A DNA stretch of 64,000 nt from Comamonadaceae bacterium ALPHA2B (lineage in GTDB: Bacteria > Pseudomonadota > Gammaproteobacteria > Burkholderiales > Burkholderiaceae_C). This document shows, piece by piece, positions 57,270-64,000 of this stretch; the first letter of the stretch is position 1, and each line of letters begins with the position of its first letter. Under the pieces are notes generated by a model. The model saw only the letters and a list, made by a program, of their open reading frames with translations. It was not told the DNA's origin and searched no databases. The DNA is taken from the NCBI GenBank assembly GCA_005503065.1, contig SCOE01000004.1, positions 62,001-126,000 on the forward strand. Direction: 5' to 3'. A program made the position numbers and the translations under genes.

Positions 57270-57938
57270 ATGAAGTTGTTCGCCCATGTCCTGCTTGCGG
57301 CCGCACTCGGCGCAAGTGCCAGCGCCGCTCTCGCGGCCGATGCACCCGCTGCGGCGCCGGCGGCGGCTGCCAAGCCGGCCAAGCCCGATCCCGCCAAGGG
57401 CGACACGCTGTTCAACACGGCGCCGGCGAACAGCCAGTCCTGCGCGTCCTGCCACAACGCCGACGGCAACTCGGCCATCGCGGCCAACCCCAAGCTGGCG
57501 CAGCAGCACCCCGAATACATCCTCAAGCAGCTGCAGGACTTCAAGTCCGGCAAGCGCAAGAGCGCCATCATGAAGCCCTACGCCTCGGCGCTGAGCGACG
57601 AGGACATGCGCAACATCGCCTGGTTCGTCGGCAGCAAGAAGGTCAAGACCGGCTTCTCGAAGGAGAAGGACCTGGTTTCGCTGGGCGAGCGCATCTTCCG
57701 CGGCGGCATCGCCGACCGCATGGTGCCCGCCTGCGCCGGCTGCCACAGCCCCAACGGCGCCGGCATCCCGGCCCAGTACCCGCGCCTGGGCGGCCAGCAT
57801 GCCGACTACACCGACGCGCAGTTGAAGGCCTTCCGCGACGGCGTGCGCACCAACAGCCCGCAGATGACGGGCGTGGCCGCCAAGATGAACGACCGCGAGA
57901 TCAAGGCCGTATCGGATTACATCGCCGGCCTCCGCTGA
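57270..57938 (+). CDS. Cytochrome c4, di-haem
   Basis: Periplasmic electron carrier, 222 residues with two c-type haem domains. Signal peptide about 1-23 (ending ALAA), then an Ala/Pro linker. Haem sites are CASCH at 58-62 and CAGCH at 154-158, with distal Met candidates in SAIMKPYA and PQMTGVAAKM. It donates electrons to terminal oxidases. The cytochrome c maturation genes resB and ccsB follow, after a terminator. Confidence 0.96.
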   Translation: MKLFAHVLLAAALGASASAALAADAPAAAPAAAAKPAKPDPAKGDTLFNTAPANSQSCASCHNADGNSAIAANPKLAQQHPEYILKQLQDFKSGKRKSAIMKPYASALSDEDMRNIAWFVGSKKVKTGFSKEKDLVSLGERIFRGGIADRMVPACAGCHSPNGAGIPAQYPRLGGQHADYTDAQLKAFRDGVRTNSPQMTGVAAKMNDREIKAVSDYIAGLR

Positions 57939-57982
57939 ATCAACGCGTCACCGCGAACCAACCGCCGAAAATAAAACCCAAC

Positions 57983-58018
57983 AAGGGCGGGCCGATCCAA
58001 CAGGATGGCCCGCCCTTT
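57983..58018 (+). terminator. Intrinsic terminator after cytochrome c4
   Basis: AAGGGCGGGCC, a 13-base loop, GGCCCGCCCTT, then T-rich sequence. Perfect 11-bp stem, 45 bp past the stop. Confidence 0.88.
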
Positions 58019-58058
58019 CGTTTGGTCCTCCTGCCGCCCGCTCCCGCCCACGCCCGCC

Positions 58059-60239
58059 ATGTCCGTTTCCACCCACGGCCTTCGACTGAAGACCGGCTCG
58101 CAAGCCCTGCGCGCCGGGGTGGAGCTGCTGTCGTCGATGCGCTTCGCCATCGCGCTGCTGACGGTCATCTGCATCGCCTCGATCATCGGCACGGTGCTCA
58201 AGCAGCACGAGCCGATCGGCAACTACATCAACCAGTTCGGGCCCTTCTGGGCGCAGGTGTTCCGGGCCGCGCGGCTCGATTCGATCTACAGCGCCTGGTG
58301 GTTCCTGCTGATCCTGGCCTTCCTGGTCGTCAGCACCTCGCTGTGCATCGCGCGCAACACGCCGCGCATCCTGGCCGACCTGAAGACTTTCAAGGAAGAC
58401 ATCCGCGCCCAGAGCCTGAAAGCCTTCGGCCTGCGTGCCGAGGCGGCCCTGCCCGAAGCGCCCGAGCAGGCGGCCAACCGCATCGGCCAGTTGCTGGTGG
58501 GCGGGGGTTGGAAGGTCAGGTTGCAGCGCCGCGACGGCGATGGCAACGCCGGCGGCTGGATGGTCGCGGCGCGTGCAGGTGGCGCCAACAAGCTGGGTTA
58601 CATCGCGGCGCACGGCGCCATCGTGCTGGTGTGCCTGGGCGGGCTGCTCGACGGCGACCTGATCGTGCGGGCGCAGACGTGGTTCAACGGCAAGAGCGTC
58701 TACACCGGCGGCGGCCTGATCTCCGAGGTGCCGGCGCAGTACCGCCTGTCGCCCAGCAACCCCACCTTCCGCGGCAACATCCTGGTGCCCGAGGGCAGCC
58801 AGTCCAGCGTCGCGATCCTGAACCAGGCCGATGGCGTGCTGCTGCAGGAGCTGCCCTTCGCGATCGAGCTGAAGAAGTTCATCGTCGACTATTACTCCAC
58901 CGGCATGCCCAAGCTCTTCGCCAGCGAGGTGGTGCTGCACGACCGCGCCACCGGCGAGCGCAAGGAGGCGCGCATCGAGGTCAACCACCCGGCGAGCTGG
59001 AAGGGCATCGAGATCTACCAGTCCAGCTTCGACGACGGCGGCTCGAGCGTGAAGCTCAAGGCCGTGCCGATGGCCGCGGCGGCGAAGCCCTTCGAGATCG
59101 AAGGCACCATCGGCGGCAGTTCCGAACTCACCAACGGCAACGAGCGCCTGAAGCTGGAGTACACGGCGCTGCGCGTCATCAACGTCGAGAACTTCGCCGA
59201 CCCGAACGGCGGCAGCGGCGCCGACGTGCGCAAGGTCGACCTGCAGCACAGCCTCGAATCGCGCCTGGGCGCAGCCAACAAGGTCAACAAGCCCAAGGTG
59301 CTGCGCAACATCGGGCCGAGCATCGGCTACAAGCTGCGCGATGCCTCGGGCCAGGCGCGCGAATACCAGAACTACATGGTGCCCGCCATGATGACCGACG
59401 ACGGCCCGCCGGTCTTCCTGCTGGGCATGCGCGACCAGCCCGACCAGCCCTTCCGCTACCTGCGCGTGCCGGCCGACGAACAGGGCTCGATGGACGGCTA
59501 CCTGCACCTGCGCAGCGCGCTGGCCGATGCGGCGATGCGCCAGAAGGCCGTGGACCGCTACGTGGCGCATGCCATCGACCCGGGCAAGACCGAGCAGGTC
59601 GAACAGCTTCGAAACTCCGCCGCCCGCGCGCTGGCCTTGTTCGCCGGGGCCGAGCGCGTGCGCCCTCCCGCGGAGGGCAAGGCCGACGACGCCTCGGCCG
59701 GCGGCTGGCAGGCGATCGCCGAGTTCATCGACCTGCAGGTGCCCGAGGCCGAGCGCCAGCGCGCTGGCCAGGTGCTGGTGCGCATCGTCAACGACGTGCT
59801 TTTCGAATTGCTGAATCTCAGCCGCGAGCAGGCCGGCCAGGCGGCGCTGCCGATGGACGACAAGACGCAGGCCTGGCTCACGCAGGCGGTGCTGGCCGTC
59901 AGCGATGCGCACTTCTACCCGGCGCCGGTGGCGCTGATGCTGACCGACTTCAAGCAGGTGCAGGCCAGCGTCTTCCAGGTGGCGCGTGCGCCGGGCAAGA
60001 AGGTGGTCTACCTGGGCTGCCTGTTGCTCATCGTGGGCATCTTTGCCATGCTCTACGTGCGCGAACGGCGGCTCTGGGTCTGGATCGCCCCGGCCGGCGG
60101 TGCGGATGCCGGCAGCCAAGCGACGATGGCGTTGTCGACCAACCGCCGCAACCTCGACAGCGACAAGGAATTCGCCCACCTGCGCAGCAAGCTGCTGATG
60201 CTGCCCGCGCCGGCCGGCCCTGGAGACACACCCCGATGA
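58059..60239 (+). CDS. resB: Cytochrome c biogenesis protein ResB (Ccs1)
   Basis: Inner-membrane subunit of the system II haem ligation complex, 726 residues. Three membrane segments near the N-terminus (about 25-50, 80-105, 180-200) precede a large periplasmic domain of about 450 residues, and a last membrane segment (VVYLGCLLLIVGIFAMLYV) lies near 645-665. KQHEPIGNYINQFGPFWAQVF in the first loop and the FLGG-type GLLDGD region are usual for the family. The start at 58059 is favoured; an upstream non-ATG codon at 58005 falls in the terminator region. It overlaps ccsB by ATGA. Confidence 0.93.
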   Translation: MSVSTHGLRLKTGSQALRAGVELLSSMRFAIALLTVICIASIIGTVLKQHEPIGNYINQFGPFWAQVFRAARLDSIYSAWWFLLILAFLVVSTSLCIARNTPRILADLKTFKEDIRAQSLKAFGLRAEAALPEAPEQAANRIGQLLVGGGWKVRLQRRDGDGNAGGWMVAARAGGANKLGYIAAHGAIVLVCLGGLLDGDLIVRAQTWFNGKSVYTGGGLISEVPAQYRLSPSNPTFRGNILVPEGSQSSVAILNQADGVLLQELPFAIELKKFIVDYYSTGMPKLFASEVVLHDRATGERKEARIEVNHPASWKGIEIYQSSFDDGGSSVKLKAVPMAAAAKPFEIEGTIGGSSELTNGNERLKLEYTALRVINVENFADPNGGSGADVRKVDLQHSLESRLGAANKVNKPKVLRNIGPSIGYKLRDASGQAREYQNYMVPAMMTDDGPPVFLLGMRDQPDQPFRYLRVPADEQGSMDGYLHLRSALADAAMRQKAVDRYVAHAIDPGKTEQVEQLRNSAARALALFAGAERVRPPAEGKADDASAGGWQAIAEFIDLQVPEAERQRAGQVLVRIVNDVLFELLNLSREQAGQAALPMDDKTQAWLTQAVLAVSDAHFYPAPVALMLTDFKQVQASVFQVARAPGKKVVYLGCLLLIVGIFAMLYVRERRLWVWIAPAGGADAGSQATMALSTNRRNLDSDKEFAHLRSKLLMLPAPAGPGDTPR

Positions 60240-61555
60240 ACACCACCACCCTCACCCTGAACGAGAGCTGGTTCTCGCGCCGCACGCTGTTCGACTGGGT
60301 CTTCGCCGCCATCGTCGTGGCCGGCGGGCTGTTCGCCTTCACGCGCTACCAGCCGTCGATGGACGTGTACGAGAAGACGATCCTGCTGGGCACCATCCCG
60401 GCGCTGATCTGGCTGTGCTGGTTCTGGCGGCCGCTGCGCGTGCTGGCGCTGGTGGTGGGCGCCGCTTCCTTGCTGGCCATCGCGTCCTACCAGGGCGACC
60501 TGGCGCGGGCCGACACCGTGTTCTGGCTCAAGTACTTCCTCTCGAGCCAGTCGGCGATCCTCTGGATGAGCGTGCTCTTCTTCATGAGCACGGTGTTCTA
60601 CTGGCTCGGCTTCTTCGGTGGCAGCCAGGCCGACGCCATGGAGCGCATCGGCTCGCGCATCGCCTGGGCCGCGGTGACCATGGCGCTCATCGGCACCATG
60701 GTGCGCTGGTACGAGAGCCACCAGATCGGCCCCGACATCGGCCACATCCCGGTGAGCAACCTCTACGAGGTCTTCGTACTCTTCTGCTGGCTGACGGCGG
60801 CCTTCTACCTGTACTTCGAGGAGCGCTACGCCACGCGCTCACTGGGTGCCTTCGTCATGCTGGTGGTCAGCGCGGCCGTGGGTTTCCTGCTCTGGTACAC
60901 GATCGTGCGCGAGGCGCACGAGATCCAGCCGCTGGTGCCGGCCCTGCAGAGCTGGTGGATGAAGCTGCACGTGCCGGCCAATTTCATCGGCTACGGCACC
61001 TTCTCGCTGGCGGCGATGGTGGCCTTCGCTTACCTGATCAAGCAGCAGGCGGGCGAGACCCGCTGGTGGCGCCTCACCCCGATCTGGCTGCTGGGCGTGG
61101 CCATGTGCTTCGTGCCCATCGCCTTCCGACAACGCGGCGTGGCCGAAGCGGGCGGCAGCTATTGGGTCGGCTATGCGCTGGTGTCGGCGCTCATCGCCGC
61201 GGGGATCCTCCTGGCGCGCAAGCGCATTGCGGCGAGGCTGCCGAGCTTCGAGGTGCTGGACGACGTGATGTACAAGTCCATCGCCGTCGGCTTCGCCTTC
61301 TTCACCATCGCGACGGTGCTGGGCGCGCTCTGGGCCGCCGACGCCTGGGGCGGCTACTGGAGCTGGGACCCGAAGGAGACCTGGGCGCTGATCGTCTGGC
61401 TCAACTACGCGGCCTGGCTGCACATGCGGCTGGTCAAGGGGCTGCGCGGCACGGTCGCCTCATGGTGGGCGCTGGTCGGGCTGGCCGTGACCACCTTCGC
61501 CTTCCTCGGCGTGAACATGTTCCTGAGCGGGTTGCACAGCTACGGGACGCTGTAG
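60236..61555 (+). CDS. ccsB: Cytochrome c biogenesis protein CcsB (CcsA family), haem delivery
   Basis: Inner-membrane haem-handling protein of system II, 439 residues with about ten membrane segments. The family WWD-type tryptophan motif is WGGYWSWDPKETWAL at about 380-395, with flanking His residues (HVPANFIGY, WLHMRLV, LSGLHSYGTL). With ResB it carries haem across the membrane and attaches it to CxxCH apocytochromes such as the adjacent cytochrome c4. The ATG overlaps the resB stop. Confidence 0.95.
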   Translation: MNTTTLTLNESWFSRRTLFDWVFAAIVVAGGLFAFTRYQPSMDVYEKTILLGTIPALIWLCWFWRPLRVLALVVGAASLLAIASYQGDLARADTVFWLKYFLSSQSAILWMSVLFFMSTVFYWLGFFGGSQADAMERIGSRIAWAAVTMALIGTMVRWYESHQIGPDIGHIPVSNLYEVFVLFCWLTAAFYLYFEERYATRSLGAFVMLVVSAAVGFLLWYTIVREAHEIQPLVPALQSWWMKLHVPANFIGYGTFSLAAMVAFAYLIKQQAGETRWWRLTPIWLLGVAMCFVPIAFRQRGVAEAGGSYWVGYALVSALIAAGILLARKRIAARLPSFEVLDDVMYKSIAVGFAFFTIATVLGALWAADAWGGYWSWDPKETWALIVWLNYAAWLHMRLVKGLRGTVASWWALVGLAVTTFAFLGVNMFLSGLHSYGTL

Positions 61556-61631
61556 CCGCTGTCCGGCCAGCGCGGCCGGCCGAATTGAGGCAGACTGAAA
61601 CCGGAGCGGCCCGCGGCGCGTAACCCGATGG

Positions 61632-61697
61632 GGGGATGCGCCGAACTAACCGGCGTACCTCCTTGTCTCATCGAGTGCCGGCCCGTCGTGCCGGCGC
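61632..61697 (+). promoter_or_regulatory. Two-hairpin leader upstream of msrP
   Basis: The 160-bp gap before msrP carries a 12-bp stem with one mismatch and two G-T pairs (GGGGATGCGCCG, loop AACTAAC, CGGCGTACCTCC; 61632-61662) and then GTGCCGGC/GCCGGCGCAC (about 61675-61697). Neither has a T tract. The form could be a structured leader, but no known riboswitch was recognised. Confidence 0.35.
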
Positions 61698-61715
61698 ACC
61701 GCGAAAGGTCCCCGC

Positions 61716-62711
61716 ATGCTGATCCGTTCCCGCGATTCCGGTTTCAACCACCCGCACGCCAGCGACATCACGCCGCGTGCCGTCTACGAAGGGCGCCGCG
61801 ACATGCTGCGCCTGCTGGCCGGCGGCGCCGCCGGTGCGGCCCTGGCCGGCTGGGCCGGCCGCGAGGCGCTGGCCCAGGCCGCGCCGGGCAAGCTCACGGC
61901 GCTGCCGGGCGTCAAGTCCACGGTGCCCGGCGCCCAGACCATGGAAAAGGTCACCGACTACAAGGACGCCACCACCTACAACAACTACTACGAGTTCGGC
62001 ACCGACAAGGCTGACCCGGCCAAGAACGCCGGGACGCTCAAGACGCGCCCATGGACCGTCGAGGTCGAGGGCCTCGTGAAGAAGCCGGGCAAGTACGGCA
62101 TCGAGGACCTGCTCAAGCTCAGCGCTCAGGAGGACCGCACCTACCGCCTGCGCTGCGTGGAAGGCTGGTCGATGGTCATCCCATGGGTGGGGTACTCGCT
62201 GGCCGAGCTGATCAAGAAGGTCGAGCCGCAGGGCAATGCCAAGTACGTCGAGTTCCTCACGCTGGCCGACCCCAAGACCATGCCCTTCGTCGGCTCGCGC
62301 GTACTCGACTGGCCCTACGCCGAGGGCCTGCGCATGGACGAGGCGATGCACCCGCTCACGCTGCTGACCTTCGGCATGTACGGCGAGGTGCTGCCCAACC
62401 AGAACGGCGCGCCGGTGCGCATCGTGGTGCCCTGGAAGTACGGCTTCAAGTCGGCCAAGTCGATCGTGAAGATCCGATTCGTCGAGAAGGAGCCCGGCAC
62501 GGCCTGGAACAAGGCCGCCGCCAACGAGTACGGTTTCTATTCGAACGTGAACCCGGACGTCGACCACCCGCGCTGGAGCCAGGCGACCGAGCGGCGCATC
62601 GGCGACGGCGGTGGCCTCTTCGCCAAGCGGCACAAGACGCTGCTGTTCAACGGCTACGAGCAGCAGGTCGGCCAGCTCTACGCCGGCATGGACCTGAAAA
62701 AGTTCTACTGA
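61716..62711 (+). CDS. msrP: Periplasmic methionine sulfoxide reductase, molybdenum subunit MsrP (YedY)
   Basis: Repairs oxidised Met in periplasmic proteins, 331 residues. The Tat signal has Arg27-Arg28 in [12 protein letters not shown], with cleavage after about residue 54. The molybdenum-ligating Cys is Cys147 in [37 protein letters not shown] is the other strongly conserved part. It receives electrons from MsrQ, encoded next, 19 bp away. Confidence 0.96.
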   Translation: MLIRSRDSGFNHPHASDITPRAVYEGRRDMLRLLAGGAAGAALAGWAGREALAQAAPGKLTALPGVKSTVPGAQTMEKVTDYKDATTYNNYYEFGTDKADPAKNAGTLKTRPWTVEVEGLVKKPGKYGIEDLLKLSAQEDRTYRLRCVEGWSMVIPWVGYSLAELIKKVEPQGNAKYVEFLTLADPKTMPFVGSRVLDWPYAEGLRMDEAMHPLTLLTFGMYGEVLPNQNGAPVRIVVPWKYGFKSAKSIVKIRFVEKEPGTAWNKAAANEYGFYSNVNPDVDHPRWSQATERRIGDGGGLFAKRHKTLLFNGYEQQVGQLYAGMDLKKFY

Positions 62712-62730
62712 AGCGGGCGGCGGTCTCGCG

Positions 62731-63375
62731 ATGAACAAGCTGCTGCTGCACCCGGTGGCCAAGCCGCTGGTCTTCCTGCTGTGCCTGCTGCCCTTCGCGT
62801 CGCTGGCCTATGGCGCCTTCACCGATGGCCTGGGCGCCAACCCGGCCGAGTTCCTCATCCGCGCGACGGGCGACTGGACGCTGCGCTTCATCTGCATCAC
62901 GCTGGCGGTGACGCCCTTGCGCGTGATGGCCAAGCTGGCCGGCCTGGCCCGCTATCGGCGCATGCTGGGGCTGTTCGCGTACTTCTACGTCGTGCTGCAC
63001 CTGCTGAGCTACGCCTGGTTCGACATGGGCTTCGAGCTCGCCGACATTGCGAAGGACATCGCCAAGCGGCCCTTCATCCTGGTGGGCTTCGCGGCCTTCG
63101 TGCTGCTCACGCCGCTGGCGGCGACCTCGTTCAACCGCGCGATCAAGGCGCTGGGGGCGAAGCGCTGGCAGGCGCTGCACAAGCTGGTGTACCTGATCGC
63201 CGGCCTGGGCCTGCTGCACTTCTTCTGGCTGCGCGCCGGCAAGAACAACTTCGCCGAGGTGAGCGTCTACGCCGCCATCATCGCCGTGCTGCTGGGCTGG
63301 CGCGTGTGGAACTTTGCAAGCAAAAAATGGCTGCAGCGCCCGCCGGTCGGGCGCCAGCAGCTATCGAAACAATAG
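62731..63375 (+). CDS. msrQ: MsrQ, haem-binding membrane subunit (YedZ)
   Basis: Inner-membrane b-type haem and flavin protein passing electrons to MsrP, 214 residues with six membrane segments. Conserved His in VVLHLLSYAWFD and KLVYLIAGLGLLHFFW region, and in ALHKLVYL, are the likely haem ligands. The last 19 residues or so (KKWLQRPPVGRQQLSKQ) are encoded by a family A repeat and differ in style from the rest, so the original end was probably just before it. Confidence 0.94.
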   Translation: MNKLLLHPVAKPLVFLLCLLPFASLAYGAFTDGLGANPAEFLIRATGDWTLRFICITLAVTPLRVMAKLAGLARYRRMLGLFAYFYVVLHLLSYAWFDMGFELADIAKDIAKRPFILVGFAAFVLLTPLAATSFNRAIKALGAKRWQALHKLVYLIAGLGLLHFFWLRAGKNNFAEVSVYAAIIAVLLGWRVWNFASKKWLQRPPVGRQQLSKQ

Positions 63376-63377
63376 CA
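63319..63377 (+). repeat. Dispersed repeat family A copy 7, overlapping the msrQ 3' end
   Basis: AAATGGCTGCAGCGCCCG, then CCGGTCGGGCGCCAGC, then AGCTATCGAAACAATAGCA. It supplies the msrQ stop codon and fills the whole gap to lysA. Confidence 0.8.
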
Positions 63378-63378
63378 A

Positions 63379-64000
63379 TCAGAGCGCCTGCTCGGTGCGC
63401 AGCTGGTCCTCGACCGTCTCGCGACGGCGGATGAGCGTGGCGTTGGCGCCGCTGACCAGCACCTCGGCGGCGCGCGCGCGGGTGTTGTAGTTGCTCGCCA
63501 TGCTCATGCAGTACGCGCCGGCCGACAGCACCGCCAGCAGGTCGCCGGCCTCGACGGCCAGGTCGCGGTCGCGGCCCAGCCAGTCGCCGCTCTCGCACAC
63601 CGGGCCGACCACGTCATAGCGCGTGGCCGGCAGCGACGCCCGCTCGGCGACTGGCACGATGCGGTGGAAGGCCTGGTACATCGCCGGGCGCGGCAGGTCG
63701 TTCATGGCCGCGTCGACGATGCAGAAGTTCTTCTCTTCGCCGGGCTTGGTGTAGAGCACCTCGGTCACGCACAGGCCGGCGTTGCCGACCAGCGAACGGC
63801 CGGGTTCGATCAGGATCCGGCGATCGCCGAAGCCGCGGGCATCGAGTCGCGCGAAGAGCTGCTTCCACAGCACATCGGCCGCGGGCGGGGTGTCGCCGTC
63901 GTAGTCGATGCCCAGTCCGCCGCCGAAGTCGATATGGTGCAGCGGCACGCCGGCGGCTTCGATGGCCTGCACCAGGTCGAGGATGCGGTCGAGCGCGTCG
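63379..64000 (-). CDS. lysA: Diaminopimelate decarboxylase, N-terminus beyond window
   Basis: Makes lysine from meso-diaminopimelate using pyridoxal phosphate. Only the C-terminal 206 codons or so are here. Seen are HHIDFGGGLGIDYDG (cofactor phosphate loop), ILIEPGRSLVGNAG with the conserved Glu-Pro-Gly-Arg, the substrate Cys-Glu pair in VGPVCESGDWLG, and AGAYCMSMASNYNTRARAAEV with the conserved Tyr. The gene runs off the right edge. Convergent with msrQ. Confidence 0.96.
   Translation of the reverse strand, partial: DALDRILDLVQAIEAAGVPLHHIDFGGGLGIDYDGDTPPAADVLWKQLFARLDARGFGDRRILIEPGRSLVGNAGLCVTEVLYTKPGEEKNFCIVDAAMNDLPRPAMYQAFHRIVPVAERASLPATRYDVVGPVCESGDWLGRDRDLAVEAGDLLAVLSAGAYCMSMASNYNTRARAAEVLVSGANATLIRRRETVEDQLRTEQAL

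Overview
The window is a GC-rich chromosomal segment of a betaproteobacterium, most likely a Comamonadaceae member such as Variovorax or a close relative. This rests on gene content and order (engB, cytochrome c4, resB, ccsB, msrPQ and lysA in a row; metK next to two lipid A acyltransferase genes; a complete rut operon; a mannitol/arabinitol operon) and on short dispersed palindromic repeats of a kind I associate with that family. No rRNA, tRNA, CRISPR array, insertion sequence or prophage was seen.

Layout. (1) 1-10141, hexose phosphate metabolism: zwf (partial), a three-gene ABC importer annotated by family as iron(III)-type but resembling the hexose-phosphate importer AfuABC, a HAD hydrolase, a lipocalin, tal and pgi. 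(2) 10188-22068, a long minus-strand cluster: a polyamine-type ABC importer with a Tat-type binding protein, two isopenicillin-N-synthase-like 2-oxoglutarate/Fe(II) oxygenases, an isochorismatase-like cysteine hydrolase, a BMP-family (nucleoside/nucleobase-type) ABC importer and a VOC protein. (3) 22349-27706, rutR and the complete rutABCDEF pyrimidine degradation operon, without rutG. Near-identical RutR-type palindromes lie upstream of rutA and upstream of the oxygenase-led cluster, so regions 2 and 3 look like one regulon. (4) 28071-39339, a DUF805 protein and a polyol operon: a MtlEFGK-type importer, mannitol-dehydrogenase-family enzyme, PfkB kinase, fructose-6-phosphate aldolase-like transaldolase, SDR, AraC regulator and xylulokinase. 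(5) 39561-41665, groES-groEL with a perfect CIRCE operator. (6) 41839-47738, an iron-type uptake block with a Fur-box-like palindrome, two TonB-dependent receptors, a PepSY membrane protein and a 61-residue membrane protein. (7) 47825-56327, a small lipoprotein, metK, two lipid A acyltransferases, a 1372-residue Pls/PosA-type single-module peptide synthetase and an epoxide-hydrolase-like protein. (8) 56406-64000, engB, cytochrome c4, the ResB/CcsB cytochrome c maturation pair, msrPQ and lysA (partial).

Main point of interest. The candidate new system is the RutR-linked island at about 10.2-27.8 kb. It pairs the oxidative uracil pathway with two ABC importers, two 2OG-Fe(II) oxygenases and a second RutB-superfamily hydrolase, which suggests uptake and oxidative processing of pyrimidines or related bases beyond uracil. 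Secondary interests are the possible sugar-phosphate importer beside zwf, the Pls-type synthetase, and at least seven copies of one stem-loop repeat, one of them translated in frame inside pgi.
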